A stretch of 64,000 nt of DNA, from NCBI RefSeq assembly GCF_016862395.1, contig NZ_BOMW01000065.1, forward strand, positions 1 through 64,000, given 5' to 3'. Positions 35,680-43,975 of the stretch are shown piece by piece. How positions within the stretch are numbered: the stretch's first letter is position 1; each line of letters opens with the position of its first letter. The notes beneath the pieces were generated by a model. It was not told the DNA's origin, searched no databases, and saw nothing but the letters and a program-made list of their open reading frames with translations. Source of the DNA: Actinoplanes siamensis (GTDB taxonomy: Bacteria > Actinomycetota > Actinomycetes > Mycobacteriales > Micromonosporaceae). The position numbers and the translations under genes were made by a program.

Positions 35680-36333
35680 TCACGCGGGGCGGGCCGCGGG
35701 TGGCTGCTCGCGGTGCCGCTGGGCCGGGGGGACGTCACGGCGCGGTGGTCGCCAGCGCGGGTCGCGGCCGGCCAGGGACAGGGCCCGGGCCAGGTCGGTG
35801 TCCTCCTCCGGATCCAGCCGGACACGGGGACCGAGGAAACCCGGCGTGCCCCCGGGCGGGCCGGCGGCGAGGAAGTCGATCAGCGTGGCCAGCACCCGCG
35901 GGTCGGCGGCGAAGTCCTGACCGGTGGCCCGGGCCAGATCCCACCCGTGCATGACCAGTTCGTTGGCGGCGACCGCGCCCAGCTCACGGGCCGGCATGGT
36001 GACGCCGCCGGCCCGGGCCGCGCCCCGCCAGGCCGCCGGCTCCTGCCACGCGGTGGCCAGCTCCTCCAGCAGCACCGGCAGGCGGCTGCGCCAGTGCGGC
36101 GGCAGGTGCCCCGCCGACGGCGGCGCCGGCGGGCCGTCGCCGGACGCGTCGGCGCCCTTGCGGGCGGCCTGGGTGAACGCCTCCGCCAGGCTGATCAGGT
36201 GATCGAGAAGGGTCGCGACGGACCAGCCCGGGCATGGCGTGGGAGCGGTCAGCTCGCGGTCGCCGACCCCGAGCAGCAGTGCTCTGAGCTGACGAACCGG
36301 CGGGTCCAGATCCAGCGGCAGGCGAGCGGCCAC
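35680..36333 (-). CDS. TIGR03086-type metal-binding DinB/maleylpyruvate isomerase-fold protein
   Basis: A 217-residue protein. LTAPTPCPGWSVATLLDHLISLAEAFTQAA and ELVMHGWDLARATGQ give the TIGR03086/MDMPI N-terminal signature: the His of DHL and of MHGWDLA bind metal. Members use mycothiol or are uncharacterised. The last about 40 residues are Arg/Pro-rich and probably disordered. GTG 36331-36333 is supported by AAGGAGG about 7 nt upstream. Monocistronic by appearance. Confidence 0.9.
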   Translation of the reverse strand: MAARLPLDLDPPVRQLRALLLGVGDRELTAPTPCPGWSVATLLDHLISLAEAFTQAARKGADASGDGPPAPPSAGHLPPHWRSRLPVLLEELATAWQEPAAWRGAARAGGVTMPARELGAVAANELVMHGWDLARATGQDFAADPRVLATLIDFLAAGPPGGTPGFLGPRVRLDPEEDTDLARALSLAGRDPRWRPPRRDVPPAQRHREQPPAARPA

Positions 36334-36679
36334 GATCGTCCTCCTTCGGTTCGCGGTGCCCCCTCACGGTACGAGGCCGGCACGACGGCTTCCGGACCGG
36401 CGGGCGTCGTATTGGCACGCCGGGCCGCTTCCGGCGGGTGTGGTCGCCGGAGTCTGCGCGAAGCGGGCCGGGCGGGCGGGAGCGGCTCCGCGGGTGGCCG
36501 CCGCCACCGTCCGGCCGACCGCGATCAGTGCGCCGCGTTACGGGGGCCTGCTGGTCGACGCGCCGGCCGGACGCCGGCCCGACTACCCGTGCGGACGGCC
36601 GGAATCGGTCAGCCGCCCGCTCTCCGACCGGCTGCCCAGTGTTGCCGGGACCGATGGTTGGAATCGGTCACGTGGCGCC
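36334..36679. other. Intergenic stretch without a gene
   Basis: About 350 nt of GC-rich sequence between the TIGR03086 start and the cobB stop. No frame looks coding. GGAATCGGTCA occurs twice here (near 36600 and 36660) as a direct repeat of unknown meaning. Confidence 0.5.
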
Positions 36680-38536
36680 TCAGGAGGAGATCGGGACGTC
36701 GGACGGCGGGCGGGCGTCCGGGCCGGTGTCGGGCGTTCCGTGGATCGGGCCACCGTTGGGCATGGCCCCGCCCGGTCGCTGCGGGAGCGGGCCGTGGCCG
36801 GGAGACATGCCGGGCCCGGCAGCGTCCGCCGGTGGCATGCCGAAGGCCGGGCCGGGCGGCGGGGACATCCCGCCCGGGCCCTCGGGCGGGAACATCCCGG
36901 GCACCGGGCCGGTCGTCGGGGCCGGGTCGGACGGCGGGCCCGAGGGCGCCGGCCCGCCCGGCAGCGGTCCCGAGATCGAGTCCTGGACCGGCCGGGGACG
37001 CGGCCCGGACATCGGCATCGGCTGGCCAGGCCCACCCAGCTGCGGCGCGGGACCGGCCAGCTGCGGCGCGGGACCGGCCAGCTGCGGCGCGGGACCGGCC
37101 AGCTGCGGAACCGGACCCGACACCTGCGGCGTAGGCATCTGCGGGCCGGGCATCTGCCCAGCCGGCCCGGACGGCTTGGCCGGACCGGCGATCGCGGCCG
37201 CGACCAGGCGCTTCGCGATCTCCGGCGCGGCCGCCCAGTGCAACCCGAGCTGCGACGCGTGCACCTGCCGCCAGACGAACCCCTCCGGGTTGCCACCCGA
37301 CCAGGTCCAGGCCGGGGCGGCGCCGGCCCGCGGCGTCACCACCGCCCGGTGCTGCTTGTAGCCGGTGATCCGGGCGCCGGCCGGGGCCAGCACCGACGTG
37401 CCGGGCGCGGTCGCCTCGCGGTAGCCGGCCACGGTCTGCTCCCCCGTGCTGCCGGTGATGTCCAGCACCCCGCACATCGGCCGGCCGTCCAGCTCCCGGC
37501 CCAGCCAGGGCAGCGCCACCCCCTCGGCCACCACGGGCCAGCCGTCCCGGGCGAATCGCGCCACGTCGGCACAGAGGCGGCGGTTGGCGGAGAGCTCCTC
37601 CGCGTACCCCTCGGGCAGTCCGGAACCCACGACCAGGGCCCGTGTGCCGGGTGGCAGCGACTCGTCGCGCAGCGGATCCACGACGACCACCTCGGCGCCG
37701 GCGGCGGTCAGCAGCTCAGCGGTCTCCACGTAGGTGTAGGGCGCCCCCGGGCCACCGGCGAGCGCGACCAGCGGGCGCGTCTCGGCCGGGTCGCCGGCCG
37801 CCTCGGCCGGCGTCCACAGCGGGCCGGGCAGCGACGGCGCCGAGTTGGCCAGCGCCATCAGGCGGTCCAAGTCGAGCGACCGCGCGACCGCCTCGCCCAG
37901 CCGACGCACTGCGCGGGCCGCCTCGACGCTCCGGTGCGCGACCGGGACCAGGCCGTGCGTGCGGGACGGCAGCACGTTGGGCAGGTCGCCGCGACGCAGC
38001 GCGCCGAGCACCGGCATGCCGATGTCGTCCAGGGCGCTGCGCAGCATCTGCTCGTGGCGGGGCGAGGCCACCCGGTTCAGGATCACGCCGCCCAGGTGCA
38101 CCATCTCGTCGAACATCCGGAAGCCGTGCACCAGCGCGGCGAGCGAGTGACCCATCGCGGCCACGTCCACCACCAGCGCGACCGGGGCGCGCAGGGCCGC
38201 GGCGACCGCGGCGGTGCCGTCGACCTCCGGCTGGCCGGTGAGGCTGTCGAACAGGCCCATCGCGCCCTCGATCACGGAGAGCTGCGCGCCGGACGCGCCG
38301 TGGCCGAACAGTGGCGCGATGCGTTGCGCGCCGACCAGGCGGGGGTCCAGGTTGCGGCCCGGACGGCCGGAGGCCAGCCCGAGGTACGCCGCGTCGGTGT
38401 GATCGGGGCCGACCTTGAAACCCGCCGTCGGGATGCCACGGGCCGCCATGGCGGCCAGCAGACCGACGGCTATCGCGGTCTTGCCGTGGCCGGATGCCGG
38501 CGCACTCACGACCAGACGAGGCTGGGCGGTGATCAA
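36680..38536 (-). CDS. cobB: Cobyrinate a,c-diamide synthase with Pro-rich tail, Cys-less glutaminase
   Basis: A 618-residue CobB/CbiA homologue, about 165 longer than usual. The ATP-binding domain is intact: VVSAPASGHGKTAIAVGLL, FKVGPDHTDAAYLGL, SVIEGAMGLFD. The C-terminal GATase domain has the terminal His (VHAS, H426) and GSGLPEGYAEEL, but where the catalytic cysteine is expected (AECGG) the chain reads AEGVA (residues 337-341). Hydrolysis of glutamine should be lost, leaving ammonia as possible donor. Residues 451-618 are Pro/Gly-rich with PAPQLAG repeats. TTG 38534-38536 with GGGGGAG upstream is the likely start. Confidence 0.88.
   Translation of the reverse strand: MITAQPRLVVSAPASGHGKTAIAVGLLAAMAARGIPTAGFKVGPDHTDAAYLGLASGRPGRNLDPRLVGAQRIAPLFGHGASGAQLSVIEGAMGLFDSLTGQPEVDGTAAVAAALRAPVALVVDVAAMGHSLAALVHGFRMFDEMVHLGGVILNRVASPRHEQMLRSALDDIGMPVLGALRRGDLPNVLPSRTHGLVPVAHRSVEAARAVRRLGEAVARSLDLDRLMALANSAPSLPGPLWTPAEAAGDPAETRPLVALAGGPGAPYTYVETAELLTAAGAEVVVVDPLRDESLPPGTRALVVGSGLPEGYAEELSANRRLCADVARFARDGWPVVAEGVALPWLGRELDGRPMCGVLDITGSTGEQTVAGYREATAPGTSVLAPAGARITGYKQHRAVVTPRAGAAPAWTWSGGNPEGFVWRQVHASQLGLHWAAAPEIAKRLVAAAIAGPAKPSGPAGQMPGPQMPTPQVSGPVPQLAGPAPQLAGPAPQLAGPAPQLGGPGQPMPMSGPRPRPVQDSISGPLPGGPAPSGPPSDPAPTTGPVPGMFPPEGPGGMSPPPGPAFGMPPADAAGPGMSPGHGPLPQRPGGAMPNGGPIHGTPDTGPDARPPSDVPISS
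37039..37110 (-). repeat. 21-bp tandem repeat in the cobB tail
   Basis: Three exact 21-bp units (37039-37059, 37060-37080, 37081-37101) and a partial fourth encode repeated PAPQLAG. The unit length keeps the frame. Confidence 0.9.
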
Positions 38537-38646
38537 TTTCTCCCCCGGTGGTTTCGCGGACCAGCGGTCACGTGCTATTGGCCGCCGGAGTTCGCACAGT
38601 ACCCGGCTGCGGCGGAGGCTGCCGCCCAGCCGGGTAGCCTCGTGGG

Positions 38647-39636
38647 GTGTACCGGTTCCTGCTGACTCCTCGCTGGCTGGCCGCTGCTGCCCTGGCCGTG
38701 GTCGCTTCGGTGATCATGGTGATGCTCGGCAACTGGCAGCTCCGCCGGTATCACGAGCGTTCCGAAATCAACAGCCGGATCGACGCGGCGGACTCGGCGC
38801 AGGCCGTCCCGCTCACCGCGAAGCTCACCGCGCCGTCCGCGCAGGGCGACGCCGGCCCGTCCCCGGGCAAGGCGTTGGCCTGGACAAAGGTGACGGTGAC
38901 CGGGCGCTACGACCCGGCCCACGAGATCCAGGCGCGGGGCCGCACGGTGCACGGCGAGGTGGGCTTCGAGATCCTCACGCCACTGATGCTTGCCGATGGC
39001 ACGGCGGTGCTGGTCGACCGGGGCTGGGTGCCACCGGCCACCGGCGGGGCGACGGCCGCGCCGCAGGTGCCGGCCGCGCCTGCCGGCGAGGTGACCGTTG
39101 TCGGACAGATTCACCTGTCGGAAAGCCGACCTGCTCCGATCGAGCGACGGGACGGGCGGCTGGACACCCGCCGGATCAATCTGTCTCGCCTGGCCGATGA
39201 ACTCCCCTTCCCGGTGTACGGGGCATACCTGCTGCTCACCGAGCAGACCCCGGCCAACGACGCGGCCTTCGCGCGGATCCCGATCGATCACGAGGACGCC
39301 TGGCAGAACGGCGGGTACGCGGTCCAGTGGTGGTTGTTCGCGGTCATGGCGCTGGTGCTCTACGGCTACCAGGCGCGCCGGGAGGCACGCGGCGCGAACG
39401 TGACGGCCGGTGAGCGGCCGAAGCCGGGCGGCACCGGTGACGCGGCTCCGGCCGCTGCCACGGTGAGCCAGCCGGTCGAGGCCGCCGCCACGGGCCGGCC
39501 CCGGGATCGCGTCGCGGCGGCCGACCAGCGTGCCGCCGCCCGCGCTGCCGCCGCCGCCGCGAAGAAGGCGAAGAAACCGGTGGACCGGGTCGAGGAAGCG
39601 GACCGTCGCCTCGCGGCCCGCAAGGGCGCCGATTAA
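38647..39636 (+). CDS. SURF1-family cytochrome oxidase biogenesis protein
   Basis: A 329-residue protein with the two-helix SURF1 layout: N-terminal helix LAAAALAVVASVIMVMLGNWQL followed by RRYHER, a periplasmic domain (VTVTGRYDPAHEIQARGR, GFEILTPLMLADGTAVLVDRGWVP), and a second helix YAVQWWLFAVMALVLYGY. The R-x-G-R/W-VP motifs are typical. SURF1 helps heme a insertion into COX. The C-terminal 80 residues are an Ala/Lys-rich, highly charged extension with no homology. GTG 38647. Divergent from cobB. Confidence 0.93.
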   Translation: MYRFLLTPRWLAAAALAVVASVIMVMLGNWQLRRYHERSEINSRIDAADSAQAVPLTAKLTAPSAQGDAGPSPGKALAWTKVTVTGRYDPAHEIQARGRTVHGEVGFEILTPLMLADGTAVLVDRGWVPPATGGATAAPQVPAAPAGEVTVVGQIHLSESRPAPIERRDGRLDTRRINLSRLADELPFPVYGAYLLLTEQTPANDAAFARIPIDHEDAWQNGGYAVQWWLFAVMALVLYGYQARREARGANVTAGERPKPGGTGDAAPAAATVSQPVEAAATGRPRDRVAAADQRAAARAAAAAAKKAKKPVDRVEEADRRLAARKGAD

Positions 39637-39646
39637 TGTCCCGGGC

Positions 39647-40099
39647 ATGACCTTCCCGCCGGACGATCCCTGGGGCGCCCCCGCGCCGGCCGGCCCGCCC
39701 GCTCGGCCCGGTCCGCCGCGATTCCCGGCCGGCCCGCCGGCCGCCTCCGGGCCGGTGATCGTGCAGATCGCCGAGATCGAGATCACCTCCACGCTGATCC
39801 GCACCCCCGCCGGGGACTTCCCGCTGGCCGGATCCCGCTGGCAGGTGAACGAGTTCTGGGTGACCCACCGCCGTACCCCGCTCTGGGCCAAGATCGCGGG
39901 AATCGCCGGCACCTGTTTCACCCTCGGCCTGAGCCTGCTGCTCCTGCTGGTCAAGGAGTCGGCGCCGCAGGGTACGGTCCAGGTCACCGTCACCAGCGGC
40001 CCGCAGCAGTACGTCGCCCGCGTCCCGGTACACGACGAGGACGAGGTGATCACCATCAACCAGCAGGTCAACTACGTACGGAGTCTGGCCGCCCTATAA
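39647..40099 (+). CDS. Single-pass membrane protein
   Basis: A 150-residue protein. The N-terminal 35 residues are Pro/Gly/Ala-rich, then a beta-rich cytosolic part (VIVQIAEIEITSTLIRTPAGDFPL) and WVTHRRTPLWAKIAGIAGTCFTLGLSLLLLLVKES, a transmembrane helix. The short external part ends in QVNYVRSLAAL. No known family. ATG 39647 is 10 nt after the SURF1 stop, so it is likely co-transcribed. It overlaps the end of the convergent ligase gene by 6 nt. Confidence 0.82.
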   Translation: MTFPPDDPWGAPAPAGPPARPGPPRFPAGPPAASGPVIVQIAEIEITSTLIRTPAGDFPLAGSRWQVNEFWVTHRRTPLWAKIAGIAGTCFTLGLSLLLLLVKESAPQGTVQVTVTSGPQQYVARVPVHDEDEVITINQQVNYVRSLAAL

Positions 40100-41620
40100 C
40101 CCGCCGCCGATCGCCCGGACCGCGTCGATGGTGTCCGCCTCCGCCGCGGTCTTGTCCTCCCGGTACCGCAGCACCCGTGCGAACCGCAGCGCCACCCCGC
40201 CCGGATAGCGCGGCGACGTCTGCACCCCGTCGAACGCGATCTCCACCACCTGCTCCGGGCGCACCCGCACCACCCAGCCGTCGTCGTCCACGGCCAACTG
40301 CTTGAACCGCTCGGTCTGCCAGCGCAGCAGCTCGTCGGTGAGCCCCTTGAACGTCTTGCCGAGCATCACGAACCCGCCGGTCCGCGGATCGCGGGCGCCC
40401 AGATGCAGGTTGGACAGCCAGCCGCGGCGCCGCCCGTGTCCCCACTCGACGGCCAGCACGACCAGGTCCAGGGTGTGCCGGGGTTTCACCTTCACCCAGG
40501 CCGATCCGCGGCGGCCCACGTCGTACGACGCATCGGGCGCCTTGACCACGACCCCCTCCTGGCCGGCGCCGACGGCCGCGGCGAAAGCGGCAGCCGCCTG
40601 TTCTTCGGTCCCCACTGTCTCGCGCCCCACGATCAGCCCGGCCGGCAGCCCGTCGGCCAGCGCCGCCCAGCGCACCCGGCCAGGTTCGTCGAGCAGGTCG
40701 GCGCCGTCGAGATGCAACAGATCGAAGAAGTACGGCACCAGCGCGAGCGGATTCGACTTTCCGCGCGTGGCGGCGCGGCTGGACGTCTCCTGGAACGGGC
40801 GCGGCCGGCCCCGCTCGTCGAGCGCCATCGCCTCGCCGTCCAGCACCACCTCGCGCAGCGGCAGCGCCCGGACCGCGGCCACCACCTCGGGCAGCCGCTC
40901 GGTGATGTCGTCCAGGCTGCGGGTGAACACCGCCACCTCGTCGCCGGACCGGTGCACCTGGATGCGGATACCGTCGAGTTTCGTGTCGACCACCGCTGGC
41001 GTGCCGGTGGCCAGCAGCGCCGCGCCGACGTCCGGAGCGCTCTGCGCCAGCATCGGGCTGAGCGGCGTCCCGACCCGCAGGCCGATCCCGGCGAGCGCGG
41101 GAGCGCCGCCGGTCAACGCGGCGACGGCGACCTGCTTGAGATCACCACAGAGCAGGAGCGACCGGCGTACGGCGGCGACCGGCACCTGAGCGGCCACCGC
41201 GATCGCCTCGGCGAGCAGCCCGGCCTGCGCGCCCTGCCGCAGCTCCCCGCTGAACAGCCCGACCAGCAGCCGCTGCTCGTCGGTGGTGGCCGCCGCGAAC
41301 AGCGCTCCGAGCAGCTGCCGCCGGCGCGCCTGCGACCCGGTCCCGGCGACAGCCGCGATCTCGGCGATCGCCGCGTCCACCGCACCGACGGTCAGCGTCG
41401 GCTCGGCGGCCGGCGCGGGCCGCTCCCGCAGTCCGGCATGCCCCACCCCGGTCTGGCGCTGCCGCAGCTCACCGGCGAGATACGCCGACCCGGCCGCGAT
41501 CTCGTCGTCCGCCAGCCGCCGCAGCGCCCCGGCGAGCAGTTCGATCTTCGCCTTCCGCCCACCGGTCCGGGCGACCGCGGCCGAGGTGGCAGCAATGTCG
41601 ATGAACCGCACGAATCCCAT
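40094..41620 (-). CDS. ATP-dependent DNA ligase (LigB-like)
   Basis: A 508-residue ligase. The N-terminal DNA-binding domain (GGRKAKIELLAGALRRL, GLFSGELRQGAQAGL, LCGDLKQVA) is followed by the nucleotidyltransferase domain with the KxDG site in VDTKLDGIRIQVH (AMP-accepting Lys), EVVLDGEAMAL, GVVVKAPDASY, and the OB domain WVKVKPRHTLDLVVLAVEWGHGRR. This is the actinobacterial LigB type, implicated in repair rather than replication. ATG 41618-41620 is chosen because it begins MGFVRFIDIAATSAAV; the longer frame upstream is compositionally odd. Confidence 0.94.
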   Translation of the reverse strand: MGFVRFIDIAATSAAVARTGGRKAKIELLAGALRRLADDEIAAGSAYLAGELRQRQTGVGHAGLRERPAPAAEPTLTVGAVDAAIAEIAAVAGTGSQARRRQLLGALFAAATTDEQRLLVGLFSGELRQGAQAGLLAEAIAVAAQVPVAAVRRSLLLCGDLKQVAVAALTGGAPALAGIGLRVGTPLSPMLAQSAPDVGAALLATGTPAVVDTKLDGIRIQVHRSGDEVAVFTRSLDDITERLPEVVAAVRALPLREVVLDGEAMALDERGRPRPFQETSSRAATRGKSNPLALVPYFFDLLHLDGADLLDEPGRVRWAALADGLPAGLIVGRETVGTEEQAAAAFAAAVGAGQEGVVVKAPDASYDVGRRGSAWVKVKPRHTLDLVVLAVEWGHGRRRGWLSNLHLGARDPRTGGFVMLGKTFKGLTDELLRWQTERFKQLAVDDDGWVVRVRPEQVVEIAFDGVQTSPRYPGGVALRFARVLRYREDKTAAEADTIDAVRAIGGGL

Positions 41621-41700
41621 CCTGACAGCCTCACCGCGCACCCACAGCCCCACCGGAGCACCGCCGAGCGACTCACCGGGCCCCGGACACCCCGCACCCC

Positions 41701-41797
41701 GGCGGCCAGCCACGGTCAACCCGGCGGCCAGCCACGGCCAACCCGGCGGCCAGCCCCAACCAGCACAGTCAACCCGGCGGCCAGCCGCAGCCAGCCC
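41701..41797. repeat. Degenerate about 22-bp tandem repeat
   Basis: GGCGGCCAGCCACGGTCAAC followed by CC is repeated: units begin at 41701, 41723, 41745 and 41776, with the third unit longer. All share the core GGCGGCCAGCC. Confidence 0.8.
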
Positions 41798-42092
41798 CTG
41801 CGCCACTGGCCGAAAGCCCCTCGCCCCGCCCGAAACATCCCGGGGGTCGGCCGCCGGGTCCCAGTCACGACCTCAGCTGGCCGTGAGAGGTGTCTCCGAG
41901 CCGTGTCTCACAGCCGGCCAGAACCCGGCAGCGCGAAGACGGCCCGGACCCACGGCATCGCGTGCGGCCGCGAACGCGTAGGCGTAAAGAACAGCCACGC
42001 GACGCAGAGCCGCGCGAGGCACGGCACGGCTGGTGCGAGACCGCGGCACGGGCGCCCGCCTTCCGGCCAGCCATGAGGGCCGCCAAAAGGCC

Positions 42093-42144
42093 GTGGGCGG
42101 CCGGCGTGGGCGGCCGGCGTGGGCGGCCGGCGTGGGCGGCCGGC
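42093..42144. repeat. 13-bp tandem repeat, four perfect copies
   Basis: GTGGGCGGCCGGC is repeated exactly at 42093, 42106, 42119 and 42132, just after the stop side of the small minus-strand gene. Confidence 0.92.
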
Positions 42145-42155
42145 GTCGTTCGCGG

Positions 42156-42449
42156 TTAGGCGGCGAGGGCCTCGTCGATGCGGAAGCCTCTGGCGCGGAC
42201 GGACTCGGCGACGCGGGTGAGCTCGGCGTCGAGTCCGCACAACGCCCGGGACAGCTCGTCCAGATGCTCGGTGAGGGTGGTGTCGTCCCACCCGGAGACG
42301 TCGACGTCCCCCATGGCCCGGACCGCGGCGCGCAGCCGTGCGATCGACTCGATGCGATCACGGGTCCGAAGCCGATCCAGAGTGGCGCGCGGCCCGGCGG
42401 GCTTGATCCGGGACGCGGTGCCGGACGGAGCAGCACTTATCGAACGCAT
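42156..42449 (-). CDS. Small LexA-controlled protein of unknown function
   Basis: A 97-residue, largely helical protein: LDRLRTRDRIESIARLRAAV, TLTEHLDELSRALCGLDAEL and RVAESVRARGFRIDEALAA look like a coiled-coil bundle. No family is recognised. Its ATG (42447-42449) lies inside a perfect LexA box, and a -10-like TAGGAT is 6 nt upstream, so it should be made from a leaderless mRNA under SOS control. One Cys and no membrane segment. It is downstream of a flavin hydroxylase gene but has its own promoter; a DNA ligase gene lies just beyond it. Confidence 0.8.
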   Translation of the reverse strand: MRSISAAPSGTASRIKPAGPRATLDRLRTRDRIESIARLRAAVRAMGDVDVSGWDDTTLTEHLDELSRALCGLDAELTRVAESVRARGFRIDEALAA

Positions 42450-42455
42450 GTTCGA
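42440..42455 (-). promoter_or_regulatory. LexA (SOS) box overlapping a start codon
   Basis: TCGAACGCATGTTCGA is a perfect match to the actinobacterial LexA consensus TCGAAC-N4-GTTCGA. The four central bases include the start codon of the 97-residue gene. LexA binding would cover the transcription start predicted from the -10 TAGGAT at 42456-42461 (minus strand). Confidence 0.88.
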
Positions 42456-42478
42456 ATCCTAACAGGATTGATCGCCGA

Positions 42479-43957
42479 TCACACCGCCAGCGCGTGCCGG
42501 AACTTCACCTCCGCCTCGGCGGGCCGGGCCCGGGCGGCGACGAAACCGTCCGGGCGGACAAGATAGAACAAACCGGGCTGAAGAGGCGTCGACGGCGCGG
42601 CCGGGAAGATGTGCACGGGCAGCCCCAGGTCGGGCGCCTCGGTGCCCTCGACGCCGCCGTAGCCGTGGATCTGCCAGTCGGCCGTGCGCAGGACCGCGAA
42701 ATTGCCACCTGACCAGGGCAGCCGGCGGCCGACGACGGGGTCGCGGTGGCCATTCGGCAGGTTCGCCTCCGGGCCGATCGGGTAGTGGATGCGAACCTGC
42801 GAGACGTACTGGAACAGGCGGGAACCGCCCGCCGCCCGGGGCAGCGTGCGCACCGCGACCGGGGCCAGCAGCCGGACCAGGGCGGTGCGCAGCGCGCGGG
42901 TGGTCCGCCGGTCCGAGGTGATCGCCTGGAAGATCCGGTCAGTGGTGGCGACCAGCGTGCGGGCCACCGGGCGCCGCTCCGCCTCGTATCGGTCGAGCCA
43001 GTTGTCGCGGCGGCGGCCGCGGAGCACGTCGGCCAGCTTGAACGCCAGGTTGTGGGCGTCCTGCAGACCGGTGTTCATGCCCTGCGCGCCGACCGGCGAG
43101 TGCACGTGACCGGCATCGCCGGCCAGGAAGAACGGGCCGTCGCGGAACGCCGCGGCGACCCGGTGGTGCACCCGGTAGGTGGCGAACCAGCGCGCCCCCG
43201 TGTAGGTCACCGCGAAGCGTTCGCGGAGCCGGGCGCGTACGTCCTCCTCGTCCAGCGAGCCGTCGGCGTCCTCGTCGCGGACGATGCCGATCAGACGCCA
43301 GTTGTCCCGGCCGGACATCGGAAAGGCCAGCAGGAAGTCACGCCCGCCGGGTCGGACGTTCACCGAGTCGGCTACCAGCCCGGCTGCCGCGGCCGCGTCG
43401 AGCACGTAGAACCGGTGCGCGTTGGTGCTGCCCTCGAACGCGATCCGGCGGGCCCTGCGAACCGCCGAGTTCGTCCCGTCGCAGCCGACGCAGAAGCGGG
43501 CGTGCACGGTGTGGTTGCCGACCTTGGCCTGGATCCCGTCGTCGATCTGGGTGACCGCGGTGACCGGGGTCTCCCAGATCACGTCGCCGCCGAGCTTGCA
43601 CAGATTGTCGTAGAGGATCTCCTCGTTGCGGCTCTGTTCGAGGACCTCGATGAAGGGGTACGGCGTGACGCCGTCCCCCAGCGCGCCGAGCGGGATCCGG
43701 CCGAAGACGCGGGCGCCGGTGCCGGGCGCCAGCGCCTCCGCCCGGCGGGCCGCGTCCAGCACCTCCTCGCCGATGCCGAGCTGGTCGTATATCTCCAGGC
43801 TGCGGGCCTGCACGACGAGCGCCCGGGACTCGCGGGTGGGGCCGTCCTTGCCGTCCACCACGAGCACGTGCACTCCGAGCCGGGTCAGCCAGTTGGCGAG
43901 CATCAGGCCGGTCGGGCCGGCGCCCACCACGAGGACCTCACACGACAGCTCGGTCAT
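42479..43957 (-). CDS. FAD-dependent aromatic hydroxylase-like monooxygenase
   Basis: A 492-residue class A flavoprotein monooxygenase. The FAD dinucleotide motif VVGAGPTGLMLANWL is at the start, VGCDGTNSAVRR is the DG motif, and AGDAGHVHSPVGAQGMNTGLQDAHNLAFKL is the GD motif binding the ribityl chain. The C-terminal thioredoxin-like part (residues about 400-490) is short and lacks a clear active site. Members hydroxylate phenols or polyketide aromatics with NAD(P)H and O2; substrate unknown. ATG 43955-43957; 18 nt upstream lies the M20 peptidase stop, so the two are likely one operon. Confidence 0.92.
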   Translation of the reverse strand: MTELSCEVLVVGAGPTGLMLANWLTRLGVHVLVVDGKDGPTRESRALVVQARSLEIYDQLGIGEEVLDAARRAEALAPGTGARVFGRIPLGALGDGVTPYPFIEVLEQSRNEEILYDNLCKLGGDVIWETPVTAVTQIDDGIQAKVGNHTVHARFCVGCDGTNSAVRRARRIAFEGSTNAHRFYVLDAAAAAGLVADSVNVRPGGRDFLLAFPMSGRDNWRLIGIVRDEDADGSLDEEDVRARLRERFAVTYTGARWFATYRVHHRVAAAFRDGPFFLAGDAGHVHSPVGAQGMNTGLQDAHNLAFKLADVLRGRRRDNWLDRYEAERRPVARTLVATTDRIFQAITSDRRTTRALRTALVRLLAPVAVRTLPRAAGGSRLFQYVSQVRIHYPIGPEANLPNGHRDPVVGRRLPWSGGNFAVLRTADWQIHGYGGVEGTEAPDLGLPVHIFPAAPSTPLQPGLFYLVRPDGFVAARARPAEAEVKFRHALAV

Positions 43958-43975
43958 CAGCGACTCCGTCCTACT

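Larger units (their letters stand above)
41621..42155. other. GC-rich intergenic stretch with two minisatellites
   Basis: About 530 nt lie between the ligase gene and the small LexA-controlled gene. No coding frame is convincing. It contains two tandem repeat blocks listed separately and is otherwise Arg/Pro-coding noise. Confidence 0.55.

Noticed and set aside
37039..37110. CRISPR-like repeats in cobB
   Set aside because: Contiguous 21-bp units in frame within a coding region; no spacers.
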